Positions 16,003 through 24,936 of a DNA stretch of 64,000 nt are shown here, one piece after another. Both the position numbers and the translations under genes were made by a program. This stretch comes from Ilumatobacter coccineus YM16-304 (GTDB taxonomy: Bacteria > Actinomycetota > Acidimicrobiia > Acidimicrobiales > Ilumatobacteraceae). The stretch is taken from contig NC_020520.1 in the NCBI RefSeq assembly GCF_000348785.1, positions 4,340,001-4,404,000 of the forward strand, in the 5' to 3' direction. Positions within the stretch are counted from its first letter, which is position 1. Every line of letters begins with the position of its first letter. The notes under the pieces are model-generated. The model was not told the DNA's origin. It saw only the letters and a program-made list of their open reading frames with translations, and ran no database searches.

Positions 16003-16256
16003 CAGCCCCCTGAGGCGCCGCAAGTTCTTCCGAACCAGCAAAGCTGCGCCGGGATCACGGTTTCTTCTCGCAAGGAAACCGGCGGCAAAGTCTCAGCTCG
16101 CTGAGGCGCCGCAAGATCATCCGAACCAGCAAAGCTGAGCCGGGATCACGGTTTTCCTTCTCGCAAGGAAACCGGCGGCGACGTTCTCAGCTCGCTGAGG
16201 CGCCGCAAGATCTTCCGAGGTCAAGGAAGCATGAGGCCGAGTTGGCTTCGGCCAAC
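16003..16256. repeat. 91-94 bp tandem repeat plus hairpin in the serS-pdxH gap
   Basis: The 375-bp gap 15925-16299 has no convincing gene. Two full copies and one partial copy of a 91-94 bp unit start at 16003, 16094 and 16188, marked by GAGGCGCCGCAAG and GAACCAGCAAAGCTG. Inside each full unit GGTTTTCCTT (or a variant) can pair with AAGGAAACC across a short loop. After the partial copy, GTTGGC-TTCG-GCCAAC (16241-16256) is a tetraloop hairpin and the best terminator candidate for serS. Confidence 0.7.
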
Positions 16257-16299
16257 GAGCGCTGAGGGCTGACGCAGAGATCGGGAGATCTGGCAAGCC

Positions 16300-17601
16300 T
16301 CAGCTGATGAGGGTGATGTTGCGCATGTAGGGGTGCAACACCTCGGGCACGGTGACGCTGCCGTCGTCGTTCCGGTAGTTCTCGATGATCGCGGCCCACA
16401 CGCGCGGCACGGCGAGGGCCGACCCGTTGAGGGTGTGCGCGTACTCGGTGCCCTTGATCGGCTTGCCGTCGGCATCGTGGCGCTTCACGCGGATGCCGGC
16501 GCGGCGAGCCTGGTAGTCGCCGAGCCAGCTGACCGACGACACCTCGAGCCAGGCGTCGGCGCCCGGCGCGTAGACCTCGACGTCGTAGGTGCGGTGATGG
16601 CTCTGGCCCATGTCGCCGGTGCAGATCTCGATCACCCGGTAGGGCAGTTCGAGTTCGGCCATGGCGCGTTCGGCGCGGGCGACCATGTCGTCGAGCAGGT
16701 CGGGGGCCTGGTCGGCGGTGGCGTACGCCATCATCTCGACCTTGTCGAACTCGTGGCTGCGGAGCATGCCGCGGGTGTCGCGTCCGGCCGAACCCGCCTC
16801 GCGACGGTACGACGCGCTGTGCGCCATGAGTCGAATGGGAAGCTCGGTGTCGTCGAGCGTCTCGTGGGCGTAGATCGAGGTGAGCGGAGCTTCGGCGGTG
16901 GGGCTCGCCCACAGGTCGTCGCGCTCGATCGCGTAGGCGTCGTCGGCGAATTTGGGGAGCTGGCCGGTGGCGGTGAGAGTCGCGGTGCTCACCAACGATG
17001 GTGCCCGCACCTCTTCGTGGACGTCGGCGTTGAGGTCGAGTCCGTATTGGCACAGCGCCCGAGCGAGGGTCGCTCCGGCACCGCGCTGCATCGTGAACAT
17101 GGCGCCGGAGATCTTGGTGGCCCGCTCGTTGTCGAGGATGCCGAGCGCGTCGGCGGTCTCCCAGTGCGGCACGCGCTGGTGCGCCGGGTAGTCGTCGCGG
17201 AGGTTGATCGGACCGATGACTACCGGGTTGTCGGCGTCGCTCGCACCGTCGGGTGCGTCGGGGTGGGGCAGGTTGGGGATGCCGAGCAGCAGTTCGTCGA
17301 GCGCGGCCGACACCTCGTCGTGCTCGGAGGCGAGCGTCTTCTCGGAGGCGCCGAGCTCGCGGCTCTGCGCTTGGAGTGCTTCGGCCTCGTCGATCTTGCC
17401 GTCACGTCGGAGCATGCCGACGTCTTTCGACACGGCGTTCACACGGGCTCGGATGTCGTCACGCTCGCGTTGGATGTCGAGGAGGCGCTCGTCGAGGCGA
17501 GCGGCGTGCTCGACGTCGTCGATCAACTTGGGCGACGAGCGACGCGCGAGCGCGGTGCGCACTCCATCGAGGTCGGTTCGAAGCAGGCGTTGATCGATCA
17601 C
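16300..17601 (-). CDS. serS: Seryl-tRNA synthetase
   Basis: Class II aminoacyl-tRNA synthetase (433 aa) charging tRNA-Ser. The N-terminal coiled-coil arm is at about 30-105 (ERLLDIQRERDDIRARVNAV onward). The catalytic domain has TAEAPLTSIYAHE, motif 2 in MAHSASYRREAGSAGRDTRG and motif 3 in NGSALAVPRVWAAIIENYR. The start is GTG at 17601, with TAGCGT (minus strand, 17610-17615) eight bases upstream, a -10 box sequence used repeatedly in this window. Standard length; a housekeeping gene with no clear operon partner. Confidence 0.96.
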   Translation of the reverse strand: MIDQRLLRTDLDGVRTALARRSSPKLIDDVEHAARLDERLLDIQRERDDIRARVNAVSKDVGMLRRDGKIDEAEALQAQSRELGASEKTLASEHDEVSAALDELLLGIPNLPHPDAPDGASDADNPVVIGPINLRDDYPAHQRVPHWETADALGILDNERATKISGAMFTMQRGAGATLARALCQYGLDLNADVHEEVRAPSLVSTATLTATGQLPKFADDAYAIERDDLWASPTAEAPLTSIYAHETLDDTELPIRLMAHSASYRREAGSAGRDTRGMLRSHEFDKVEMMAYATADQAPDLLDDMVARAERAMAELELPYRVIEICTGDMGQSHHRTYDVEVYAPGADAWLEVSSVSWLGDYQARRAGIRVKRHDADGKPIKGTEYAHTLNGSALAVPRVWAAIIENYRNDDGSVTVPEVLHPYMRNITLIS

Positions 17602-17657
17602 GGCGCCTCACGCTATCTGCGACGCGGGCAGCCGTTCTGCCGCGTTTCGATGCGACG

Positions 17658-18593
17658 TCAGTGCTCGGCGGGCGGGCGACTGCCGGCGAATGCCTGCTCG
17701 ACGTCGGCCGTGGTGAGCGGCTCGTCGTCGATGCCGGTCGTGACGATCTCGTCGTCGGGAATCGCGCCGGTGCCGCGGCGGTAGTTGTGCTCGCCGGCGT
17801 ATCCGGCGGCGAACCGCTTGAAGAAGATGTAGATGACGATGGTCCAGAGGAACACGCCACCGGCGGTCTTCATGATGGCGCCGGCGAGTTGCTGGTCGAT
17901 CTCGACGCTCCAGCCGAACACGCGGATCGGGATGTCGTAGCTCTTGTACACGGCGCCTTCGGCGAAGGTGAGCCACGCTGCGGGCACGGTGGGCACGACC
18001 GACTGGAGGAAGAGGTAGATGCACTTGCCGAGTGGGCCGATGCGCAGTTCGGGCAGCGGGCCGCACACCGGCGCCCACATCAGCAGCGACAGCATCACGA
18101 CGGCGAAGTGGAGCGAGTAGTGCAGCGGGCCCGACTCGACCGAGGCCGTGACCATGCCCGGGATGTGCGTGACCATGACGATCAGGTTGAACAGCACACC
18201 GGCGATGACGGGCATCGCGAGGAATCGGACGGCGCGGTAGAGCCTGCCGTCACCGATGAGCACGCGGGCCAGCCACGTGGGTGTGGCCAACAGCACGAGC
18301 GGCGGCATGAAGTAGCTCAGGATCATGTGCTGCAACATGTGGGCGGAGTAGAGGTACTCCTCCGAGATGTCGTGCATCGGCCAGTCGGAGGCGATCCAGA
18401 GCATGAACATGGCGCCACCGAACGCCATCTTGTTCTTCTTGGTGACGGCGGGCTGGCCGGCGGCGACCGCCTTCGGGCCGATGACCTTGACCATGTAGAT
18501 GTATGCGCCCGTGAGAAACGCCACGAGCACCCAGACCTCGAGGTGGAACTGGTACCTCCACGGGGCCGAGTTCACGATCTCTTGAGCGAGCAC
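17658..18593 (-). CDS. ctaG: CtaG-type (caa3) cytochrome c oxidase assembly membrane protein
   Basis: Membrane protein of 311 aa with about seven helices, of the caa3-type CtaG family that helps assemble cytochrome c oxidase. Characteristic stretches: FMLWIASDWPMHDISEEYLY, SAHMLQHMILSYFMPPL (His-rich helix) and HIPGMVTASVESGPLHYSLHF. The C-terminus is cytoplasmic and acidic. The GTG at 18593 lies six bases after TAAGCT (minus strand, 18600-18605), so this last gene of the oxidase cluster may also have its own leaderless transcript. A family B palindrome separates it from ctaF. Confidence 0.88.
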   Translation of the reverse strand: MLAQEIVNSAPWRYQFHLEVWVLVAFLTGAYIYMVKVIGPKAVAAGQPAVTKKNKMAFGGAMFMLWIASDWPMHDISEEYLYSAHMLQHMILSYFMPPLVLLATPTWLARVLIGDGRLYRAVRFLAMPVIAGVLFNLIVMVTHIPGMVTASVESGPLHYSLHFAVVMLSLLMWAPVCGPLPELRIGPLGKCIYLFLQSVVPTVPAAWLTFAEGAVYKSYDIPIRVFGWSVEIDQQLAGAIMKTAGGVFLWTIVIYIFFKRFAAGYAGEHNYRRGTGAIPDDEIVTTGIDDEPLTTADVEQAFAGSRPPAEH

Positions 18594-18672
18594 GGGATCA
18601 GCTTACGAGAGCGGACCGTTCGTGTCGCCCCGAGGCGGCGTGACACCCGCCCGGCGCAGCGCCCAGAAACGA

Positions 18673-18717
18673 CACGACCTGGTTGTTTCCATCCGGGATG
18701 GAAACAACCAGGTCGTG
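18673..18717. repeat. Perfect 22-bp palindrome between ctaF and ctaG (family B)
   Basis: Two 22-base arms are exact reverse complements around a single G (core CCATCC-G-GGATGG). It is the longest perfect copy of family B. Here it separates two genes in the same direction, so if it is a terminator it would uncouple ctaG from the oxidase operon, which agrees with the ctaG-proximal -10 box. Confidence 0.75.
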
Positions 18718-18754
18718 CGTCAGATCGATGGATCGCGGCGGCGCCGCCTCGGGC

Positions 18755-19084
18755 TCAGCTCTCGAAGAAGCGGAAGGTCATGAGCGCCGCCAGGTAGACG
18801 AACAGCGCCAGCAACAGGCCGGCGTAGAACATCCAGCTGAAGACACGGTTGTCGAACTTCAGGTGCATGAACATCCGCACGACGATCAGGAACTTGACCG
18901 CCATCATGCCGAGCAGCGCCGGCAGGAAGATCGGCCCGAGGTCGATGTAGCTCGCGGCCACTTCCAGCGCCGTGATGGCAGCGAGAATGAGGGCGATGAT
19001 GGCGTAGCGCGCGTCGGTCGGATGATCGTGCGCGTGCTCGTCGTCGTGGGCGACGTGGTCGTCGGTTGCTTCAACAGTGGTCAT
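18755..19084 (-). CDS. Cytochrome c oxidase subunit IV (CtaF-like)
   Basis: Small membrane protein of 109 aa with three helices (YAIIALILAAITALEVAAS, FLPALLGMMAVKFLIVVRMF, FSWMFYAGLLLALFVYLAAL), matching prokaryotic COX4. The N-terminal 30 residues are His/Asp-rich (DDHVAHDDEHAHDHPTD) and could bind metal. It follows ctaE by 17 bp on the same strand, with GAGGAG before its ATG. Role by family: accessory subunit stabilising the oxidase complex in the membrane. Confidence 0.85.
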   Translation of the reverse strand: MTTVEATDDHVAHDDEHAHDHPTDARYAIIALILAAITALEVAASYIDLGPIFLPALLGMMAVKFLIVVRMFMHLKFDNRVFSWMFYAGLLLALFVYLAALMTFRFFES

Positions 19085-19101
19085 GTGCCGTGCTCCTCAG
19101 A

Positions 19102-19797
19102 TCAAGCCGGGATCAGGTAGACGAGCGTGAAGATGATGATCCACACGACGTCGACGAAGTGCCAATACAGACCGACCATCTCGATGGTCTCGGCCTTGTC
19201 GCCCGAGATCTTGCCCGTCGCCAGCATGCCCATCGTGGCGAGCAGCATCACGATGCCGATCGACACGTGCACGCCGTGGAAGCCGGTGAGCGTGTAGAAG
19301 CTCGAACCGAACAGGCTCTCGGTGTAGCCGAGACCCTCTCGGTAGAACGTGGTGAACTCGTAGATCTGACCGGCGACGAAGAGCCCGCCGAGGGTCGCGG
19401 TGACCGTGAGCCACAGCTTGGTGTTGCGGTCGTCTTTGCGGTTGGCGGCCGACACGGCCAGCACCATCGTGAGCGACGACATGAGCAGCACGAACGACGA
19501 GGCCGACGTGAAGGGGATGTCCCAGAGCTGATCGGGGCCGGGGCCGGTGCCCTGACGGTTGCGATACAGCATGTACGTCGAGATGAGGCCACCGAACAGG
19601 AGACACTCGGAGCCGAGGAACAGCCACATCGCCAACTTGGTGTTGGACAGGCCCATCGACGTGTGATGCGCTCCGTGCTCGCCGTCGTGGCCACCGTTGT
19701 GGTCGCCGGCATGCACGTCGTGCTCGTGGACGTCCTTGTCGTGATCCTTGACGATCTCGATGGCGTCTTTGACGGTCTCTTTCACGACATCAGACAT
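19102..19797 (-). CDS. ctaE: Cytochrome c oxidase subunit III
   Basis: Membrane subunit of 231 aa. After a His-rich N-terminus (DKDVHEHDVHAGDHNGGHDG) come five or more helices with the family motifs WLFLGSECLLFGGLI, FTTFYREGLGYTESLFG, TLTGFHGVHVSIGIVML and YWHFVDVVWIIIFTLVYL. Role: stabilise subunit I and support proton uptake. The ATG at 19797 is picked because AAGGAA precedes it and it overlaps the ctaD stop by 8 bp; a longer in-frame reading has no ribosome site. Cotranscribed with ctaD and ctaF. Confidence 0.94.
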   Translation of the reverse strand: MSDVVKETVKDAIEIVKDHDKDVHEHDVHAGDHNGGHDGEHGAHHTSMGLSNTKLAMWLFLGSECLLFGGLISTYMLYRNRQGTGPGPDQLWDIPFTSASSFVLLMSSLTMVLAVSAANRKDDRNTKLWLTVTATLGGLFVAGQIYEFTTFYREGLGYTESLFGSSFYTLTGFHGVHVSIGIVMLLATMGMLATGKISGDKAETIEMVGLYWHFVDVVWIIIFTLVYLIPA

Positions 19798-21787
19798 TGG
19801 CCAGTTCCTTACTCGTTTCGTCACCGTCGACGGGCGGATCGAAGTCGCTGGGCTCGGCGTCGGCCGGCTCGAGCGCCCAACCGAACATCGCAGCGACGGC
19901 GATGGCCGCGCCGGCAAGGATCAGCCAGGTGGTGTAGATGACGCCGTAGGCCATGATCGGCAGCGCGAACGCGAGCACGAGCGGCCAGTACGACGGAGCG
20001 GGCAGGTGGATGTGCTTCTCGCCGAGACGTTCTTCTTCGGCGAGGAGGTCCTCGAGGGTGGCCCGCTGGACGTAGTCGTGTTCGCCGTTCTCGCCGACGT
20101 CTTCGTACTTGCGGTGGAAGACCTCGTCGATCGAGTGCACGGTCGGGATGCGGTCGAAGTTGTGATCCTTCGGCGGGCTGGCCGTGAGCCATTCGAGCGT
20201 GCGCGCATCCCACGGGTCGAGCGGAGCGGGCGGGTTCTTGCGGCTCACCCAGACGTTGATCAGGAACAGCAGCACGCCGACGGCGAGGATGAAGGTACCG
20301 ATCGTGGAGACCAGGTTCCAGAAGCCCAGGTTGAAGAAGCCTTCACCGGCACGGTTCTCGGTCCAGACGTACATACGACGCGGCTGGCCCTGGAGGCCGA
20401 TGATGTGCATCGGTCCGAACGCCAGGTTCATGCCGACGATCATCATCCAGAAGTTCCACTTGCCCCAGTTCTCGTTGAGGGCACGACCGAAGATCTTCGG
20501 CCACCAGTAGTAGAAGCCGGCGAAGAGGCCGAGCACACCGCCACCGAAGATCACGTAGTGGAAGTGAGCAACGATGTAGTAGGTGTCGGTCTGCTGCGTG
20601 TCGGACGGTGCGACGGCGTGGGTGACGCCCGAGAGACCGCCGATGGTGAACTCGACGATGAGGCCCATGGCGAAGAGCATCGCCGTGGTGAAGCGGAGCT
20701 TGCCGCCCCACATCGTGAGCGTCCAGTTGACGATCTTGACGCCGGTGGGCACCGCGATGGCCATCGTGGCCACCGAGAAGACGGCGACCGACACGGGGCC
20801 GAGGCCGGAGGCGAACATGTGGTGAGCCCACACGCCCCAGCCGACGAAGCCGATGGCGGCACCCGAGAAGACGACGAACGGGTAGCCGAAGAGCGGCTTC
20901 TTCGAGAACACGGGGAGCACTTCCGACACGATGCCGAAGGCCGGGAGCACGATGATGTACACCTCGGGGTGTCCGAAGATCCAGAAGAGGTGCTGCCACA
21001 GGAGCGGGTCGGCGCCTTCGGCGACCGAGAAGAACGTGGCGTCGTAGCTGCGCTGGAACATCAGCAGGAACAGTGCGACGGTGATGACCGGCATGGCGAA
21101 GAGCAGGAGGAACTGCGTGACCATCGCCATCCAGGTGAAGACCGGCATGCGCATGAGCGACATGCCCGGGGCCCGCATGTTGAGCACCGTCGTGATCAGG
21201 TTGATCGCACCGACGAGCGAGGCGATACCCGTGATCTGCAGACCCAGTGCCCAGAAGTCGACGCCGTTGCTCGGCGAGAACGGCACGTCGGAGTTCGGGG
21301 CGTACATGAACCAGCCACCGTCGGCGCCACCGCCGAGGATCCACGAGGTGTTCAGGAACAGACCACCCGCGACGAACAGCCAGAGGCTGAGTGCGTTGAG
21401 ACGGGGGAAGGCGACGTCACGGGCGCCGATCTGCAGCGGAATGAAGTAGTTGGCGAACGCTGCCGCCATCGGCATCACGAACAAGAACACCATGGTGGTG
21501 GCGTGCATCGTGAACATCTGGTTGTACTTGTCGGCCGAGAGGATCGTGCCGTCGGGCTGCGCCAACTGCAGACGGATCAGGCTCGCCTCGATGCCACCCA
21601 CGATGAAGAACACCATGGCGACCGCGCCGTACATGATGCCGATCTTCTTGTGGTCGACCGTGAAGGCCCACGAGCGCCAACCGGTCGTCTCGACCGGGCG
21701 GCGGAAGTAACCGTAGGAAGACGTCGCCGTGACCGGCGCGTCTTGGAAGGCGAGTGCGTCGCCCACGGGTCGTTCGATGATTGCCAT
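19790..21787 (-). CDS. ctaD: Cytochrome c oxidase subunit I, catalytic
   Basis: Haem-copper oxidase catalytic subunit (665 aa). Ligands are all present: His95 in FTMHATTM and His410 for low-spin haem, His408 for haem a3, and His273, His322 and His323 for CuB. Tyr277 in GHPEVY is the cross-linked tyrosine. TVDHKKIG, PLQIGARDVAFPRL, RAPGM and WWPKIFGR are structural motifs. About twelve core helices are followed by a longer C-terminal region of some 130 residues with two further helices. It lies between ctaC and ctaE in one operon and is the functional reference for the degenerate paralogue at 24936-26609. Confidence 0.96.
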   Translation of the reverse strand: MAIIERPVGDALAFQDAPVTATSSYGYFRRPVETTGWRSWAFTVDHKKIGIMYGAVAMVFFIVGGIEASLIRLQLAQPDGTILSADKYNQMFTMHATTMVFLFVMPMAAAFANYFIPLQIGARDVAFPRLNALSLWLFVAGGLFLNTSWILGGGADGGWFMYAPNSDVPFSPSNGVDFWALGLQITGIASLVGAINLITTVLNMRAPGMSLMRMPVFTWMAMVTQFLLLFAMPVITVALFLLMFQRSYDATFFSVAEGADPLLWQHLFWIFGHPEVYIIVLPAFGIVSEVLPVFSKKPLFGYPFVVFSGAAIGFVGWGVWAHHMFASGLGPVSVAVFSVATMAIAVPTGVKIVNWTLTMWGGKLRFTTAMLFAMGLIVEFTIGGLSGVTHAVAPSDTQQTDTYYIVAHFHYVIFGGGVLGLFAGFYYWWPKIFGRALNENWGKWNFWMMIVGMNLAFGPMHIIGLQGQPRRMYVWTENRAGEGFFNLGFWNLVSTIGTFILAVGVLLFLINVWVSRKNPPAPLDPWDARTLEWLTASPPKDHNFDRIPTVHSIDEVFHRKYEDVGENGEHDYVQRATLEDLLAEEERLGEKHIHLPAPSYWPLVLAFALPIMAYGVIYTTWLILAGAAIAVAAMFGWALEPADAEPSDFDPPVDGDETSKELANV

Positions 21788-21837
21788 GATTCAGCGGCTG
21801 CCTTTCACCATCGTGGTCGAGGAGTGAGTCATTGTCG

Positions 21838-23043
21838 TCATTTCCGCTCGAGCAGGTAGGCGAGCAGGTCGTCGATCTGATCCTCGCTGAGGGCGAGGTA
21901 CGGCATGCCGCGGACGAGACCGTCGGTCTCTTCGAGCGACTCGGCGTCGGTGTACATCGGCTTCTTCACCGGGGCGTTGCGCAACCACTCGCGCATGTCG
22001 ACCTCGTTGAAGAACTCGTCGGTGACGCCGGCGAGGTAGAGATCGCCGAACTCGTCGGGATCTGCTTCCCACACCACTTCACGCTGGCTCGGCGTGAGGA
22101 GGTCCCACGTGGCGCCGGCGAACGTGTTGCGGGTCATGAGGTTGGTGAGGTTCGGGGCCGCACCCGAGTAGACCTGCAGGTCGGGACGGGCGATGACCGG
22201 ATCACCGTTGGAGTCGGTGAGGCCGTCGATCTGGTGGCAGCGTGCGCAGTTCGTGATGAACGCCTGCTCGCCTGCCAGCGCCTGCTCGCTGGTGGGCGAC
22301 TCGTAGTCTTCGAGCTGGTTGGCCTTCCACGCTTCGAAGTCGTCGGCGTCGAGCGCCACGACTTCCATCCGCATGTTGGCGTGCGACAGACCGCAGAACT
22401 CGGCGCACTGACCGGCGTAGATGCCGGGCTCGTCGGCTTCCATGCGCAACGTGTGCACACGGCCCGGGACCATGTCACGCTTGCCGTTGAGCTTCGGGAT
22501 CCAGAAGGAGTGGATGACGTCACGGCTGGTGCCACGGATGAGCACCTTCGTGCCGGTCGGGATGACCATCTGTCCGGAGGTGATGATCGGCGACTCGATG
22601 CCACCGCAACCGTCTTGGACCGGGTAGTCCATCTCCCACCACCACTGCTGGCCGGTGACGTTGACGATGCACTCGGTGTCGGCGGTCTCGTTGAGGTCCA
22701 TCAGCGTCGCGACCGACGGGATGGCGACGCCGGCGAGGATGAGCGCCGGGAGGATGGTGAGCGCGATCTCGAGCTTCGGGTTGCCGTGCGTCTGCTCGGG
22801 AACCGGCTGACCACGATCGCGGAAGCGCCAGGTGACGAACGCGACGACCGACAGCACGATGACGAGGACGATGCCGGCGATGTAGAACACCGGACGCTGG
22901 AGATCGTCGATCTTCTGGGCGTTGGGCCCTTCGGGTGCGAACGTGTCTTGCGGTGCGTTCTTCGCACAACCGGCGACCAGGAGCCCGAGGGCTGCCACCG
23001 CACCGATCCGCGCCGAGCGGAACCTACGAGTCGATTGAGCCAC
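21838..23043 (-). CDS. ctaC: Cytochrome c oxidase subunit II with fused cytochrome c (caa3 type)
   Basis: Lipoprotein of about 401 aa: lipobox LLVAGCAKN, two membrane helices, a CuA cupredoxin domain with GQQWWWEMDYP and CAEFCGLSHANM ligands, then a cytochrome c domain with NCARCHQIDG and a distal Met in RGMPYLALSE. Electrons pass from the c haem to CuA and on to subunit I. I place the start at GTG 23043 because TAGCGT (minus strand, 23051-23056) lies seven bases upstream and the protein then begins with a clean signal peptide; longer starts at 23079 or 23121 are possible. Confidence 0.93.
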   Translation of the reverse strand: MAQSTRRFRSARIGAVAALGLLVAGCAKNAPQDTFAPEGPNAQKIDDLQRPVFYIAGIVLVIVLSVVAFVTWRFRDRGQPVPEQTHGNPKLEIALTILPALILAGVAIPSVATLMDLNETADTECIVNVTGQQWWWEMDYPVQDGCGGIESPIITSGQMVIPTGTKVLIRGTSRDVIHSFWIPKLNGKRDMVPGRVHTLRMEADEPGIYAGQCAEFCGLSHANMRMEVVALDADDFEAWKANQLEDYESPTSEQALAGEQAFITNCARCHQIDGLTDSNGDPVIARPDLQVYSGAAPNLTNLMTRNTFAGATWDLLTPSQREVVWEADPDEFGDLYLAGVTDEFFNEVDMREWLRNAPVKKPMYTDAESLEETDGLVRGMPYLALSEDQIDDLLAYLLERK

Positions 23044-23117
23044 GTTGTTCACGCTAGTTCCAGTCTCCGTTTCGCGCATTCTCGTTCCCAAGTGATTCTC
23101 CCGCCGGTCGTCACAGC

Positions 23118-24344
23118 TCATGACACGATCAGTTCGAGCTTGGCGGTGTCGACGCCCGGCACGAAGAACCAGAAGCCGTCTTCGTCAGCAGGCCCGTTCG
23201 CGTTGGGCTCGGTGGCCGAGATGCTCGGAGCGCCGACCGTGACGGTGATGAGCTGTGCGGCGCCCTCTTCGATGAGCGTGGTGCAGATCAGGTGCGGCTG
23301 CAGTTCGCCGTCTTCGTTCTCCTCGGTGCCGAGGTCGAGCGACAGGCGACGGTGCTCGCTGCTCTCGTTGCGGAAGATGATGTTGGTCGGGTTCGACCGC
23401 GGGATCGCCATGCCGGTCGCGCCGACTTCGATCGGGCCGGGCACGTCGAATGCCAGCGTGCCGTCGGCCTGCAGGATGACCTGGTAGGCACCCGACTTCG
23501 ACGCCACCGTCTGGCTGGCGTCTTCGTCTGCTTCGGGGAACTCCTCGGGGCTCTCGCAGATGAGTTCGGCCGGGTGTTCGCCTTCTTCGGCGCCGTGGGC
23601 GTACTCGTCGGGGTGAGCGAGTGCCTCTTCCATCCAGATGGCGGTGGTCTCGAATTCGGGGATCTGACGCTCGCCGTCGAGTCCGGCGGCCGAACCGGCG
23701 ACGACGACAGCGACCGCGCCGATCGCCATGGTGCCGCCGATGGCACCCGACTTGATCGTGGGACGGAAGGCAAACGCACATCCGACGGCGAGGACGATGG
23801 CGGCGAGCACGGCGAACGCCACGATCGTGTTGGTCTTCGACAGCCAGAGCATGACGCGGCTGAAGGCGTAGACGACGACGCCGATGGCGACCGCACCGCC
23901 GACGGGGTACTCGAGCGGGTTCGAGAAGCGACTGCGAACCGCCGAGTTGTGCGCCGGGTCGGACGATGCCCGATCGGACCACGCTTGGATCGCCCATTCG
24001 GCGCCCATGACGAGCAGCAGGGCGAGGCCGATGACGACGATCGACTGGTAGCTGACGAGCCCGACGACGATCACGACGGCGGCGAACGCGAAGCCGAGCG
24101 GCCAAGCGCTCGCACTCGGTGCGCCCTGCGCCGCGGCGGAGGTCTCGGCCGGTGCTTCGTCGTCGATGAAGACGTTGGAGTCACGGACGAGCACGTTGAG
24201 CGTGGCGAGGGCGATCAGGACGACCGCGGCCGACACGAGCCCGATGGTGCCCATGACACCGTCTTGCATCACGCCGTACACGACGGCGGCGATGGTCGCG
24301 AACGCTGCGGACCCGATGAGGAATTTTGAACCGGTGGTGATCAT
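23118..24344 (-). CDS. Multi-helix membrane protein with cupredoxin-like tail, in the oxidase operon
   Basis: Protein of 408 aa with no named family known to me. The first 225 residues hold about seven hydrophobic helices. The remainder is outside the membrane, acidic and beta-rich, ending FWFFVPGVDTAKLELIVS. Part of it, NIIFRNESSEHRRLSLDLG then HLICTTLIEEGAAQLITVTV, reads like a cupredoxin with one His and one Cys, but the second His and the Met of a blue-copper site are not seen, so copper binding is doubtful. It lies 13 bp after the subunit III-like gene and 74 bp before ctaC on the same strand, so it belongs to the respiratory operon, possibly with the degenerate subunit I. Confidence 0.55.
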   Translation of the reverse strand: MITTGSKFLIGSAAFATIAAVVYGVMQDGVMGTIGLVSAAVVLIALATLNVLVRDSNVFIDDEAPAETSAAAQGAPSASAWPLGFAFAAVVIVVGLVSYQSIVVIGLALLLVMGAEWAIQAWSDRASSDPAHNSAVRSRFSNPLEYPVGGAVAIGVVVYAFSRVMLWLSKTNTIVAFAVLAAIVLAVGCAFAFRPTIKSGAIGGTMAIGAVAVVVAGSAAGLDGERQIPEFETTAIWMEEALAHPDEYAHGAEEGEHPAELICESPEEFPEADEDASQTVASKSGAYQVILQADGTLAFDVPGPIEVGATGMAIPRSNPTNIIFRNESSEHRRLSLDLGTEENEDGELQPHLICTTLIEEGAAQLITVTVGAPSISATEPNANGPADEDGFWFFVPGVDTAKLELIVS

Positions 24345-24357
24345 TGGTTGGTCAAGC

Positions 24358-24936
24358 TCACTTAACGACGTAGACGACGAACCAGATCGCCGAGAACACG
24401 GCGGCCAGGGCGTACCAGAAGATGGCGTGGGCGGTCAGGATTTCGCGGTCGCCGATGCGACCGCCGATGAGGCGGAATGCAGCGACCAGGGAGAAGGCGA
24501 TGCCGGCGATCATCATCGCCATGAAGGTGCCGGTGACGGCGAAGAACATCGAGCCGTAGGCACCGTCGGTGACGCTGAGTTCGATCTGGCTGTAGATGTA
24601 GGCCTGAGCGTTGACGATCAGCACGGCGACGAACGCCGTGGCGCCGAGAGCGAACACCGTGTTGGCCCGGTCGTTGCGCTTCGCTGCCCACACCGCCCAC
24701 TGGGCGAAGCTGCACACCGCGATGAAGGCGATGAGCATCACGTTGGCGGGCACCTCGGGGATGGTGACGCTGCTGGGCAGCCACGCACCGTCGGTGTCGA
24801 TGGCCTGACGACGCTGGAGCGCCCAGACGCCGAGCATGCCGCCGGTGAGCATCAAGGTCGCCATCGACGCCAGCGTGGCGCCGACGATCATCTGATTGCG
24901 AGGGGCCGGTGCGGGACCGGCGGTCAGCGCTTCCAT
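24358..24936 (-). CDS. Divergent cytochrome c oxidase subunit III-like protein
   Basis: Membrane protein of 192 aa with five helices in the layout of subunit III. Recognisable remains are FFAVTGTFMAMMIAGIAF (where ctaE has LTGFHGVHVSIGIV) and AIFWYALAAVFSAIWFVVYVV at the end. The His in the VTGFHG motif is replaced by Phe-Met. Its ATG shares one base with the stop of the subunit I-like gene (ATGA), so the two are translationally coupled and probably form a pair, as ctaD and ctaE do. Start chosen by this overlap. Confidence 0.75.
   Translation of the reverse strand: MEALTAGPAPAPRNQMIVGATLASMATLMLTGGMLGVWALQRRQAIDTDGAWLPSSVTIPEVPANVMLIAFIAVCSFAQWAVWAAKRNDRANTVFALGATAFVAVLIVNAQAYIYSQIELSVTDGAYGSMFFAVTGTFMAMMIAGIAFSLVAAFRLIGGRIGDREILTAHAIFWYALAAVFSAIWFVVYVVK

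Noticed and set aside
19748-21859. Long open frame opposite ctaD (and similar long frames opposite the MMPL, serS and clpB genes)
   Set aside because: High-GC codon bias leaves antisense frames open. Their products are charged and low-complexity with no family motif, while the other strand codes recognisable proteins.
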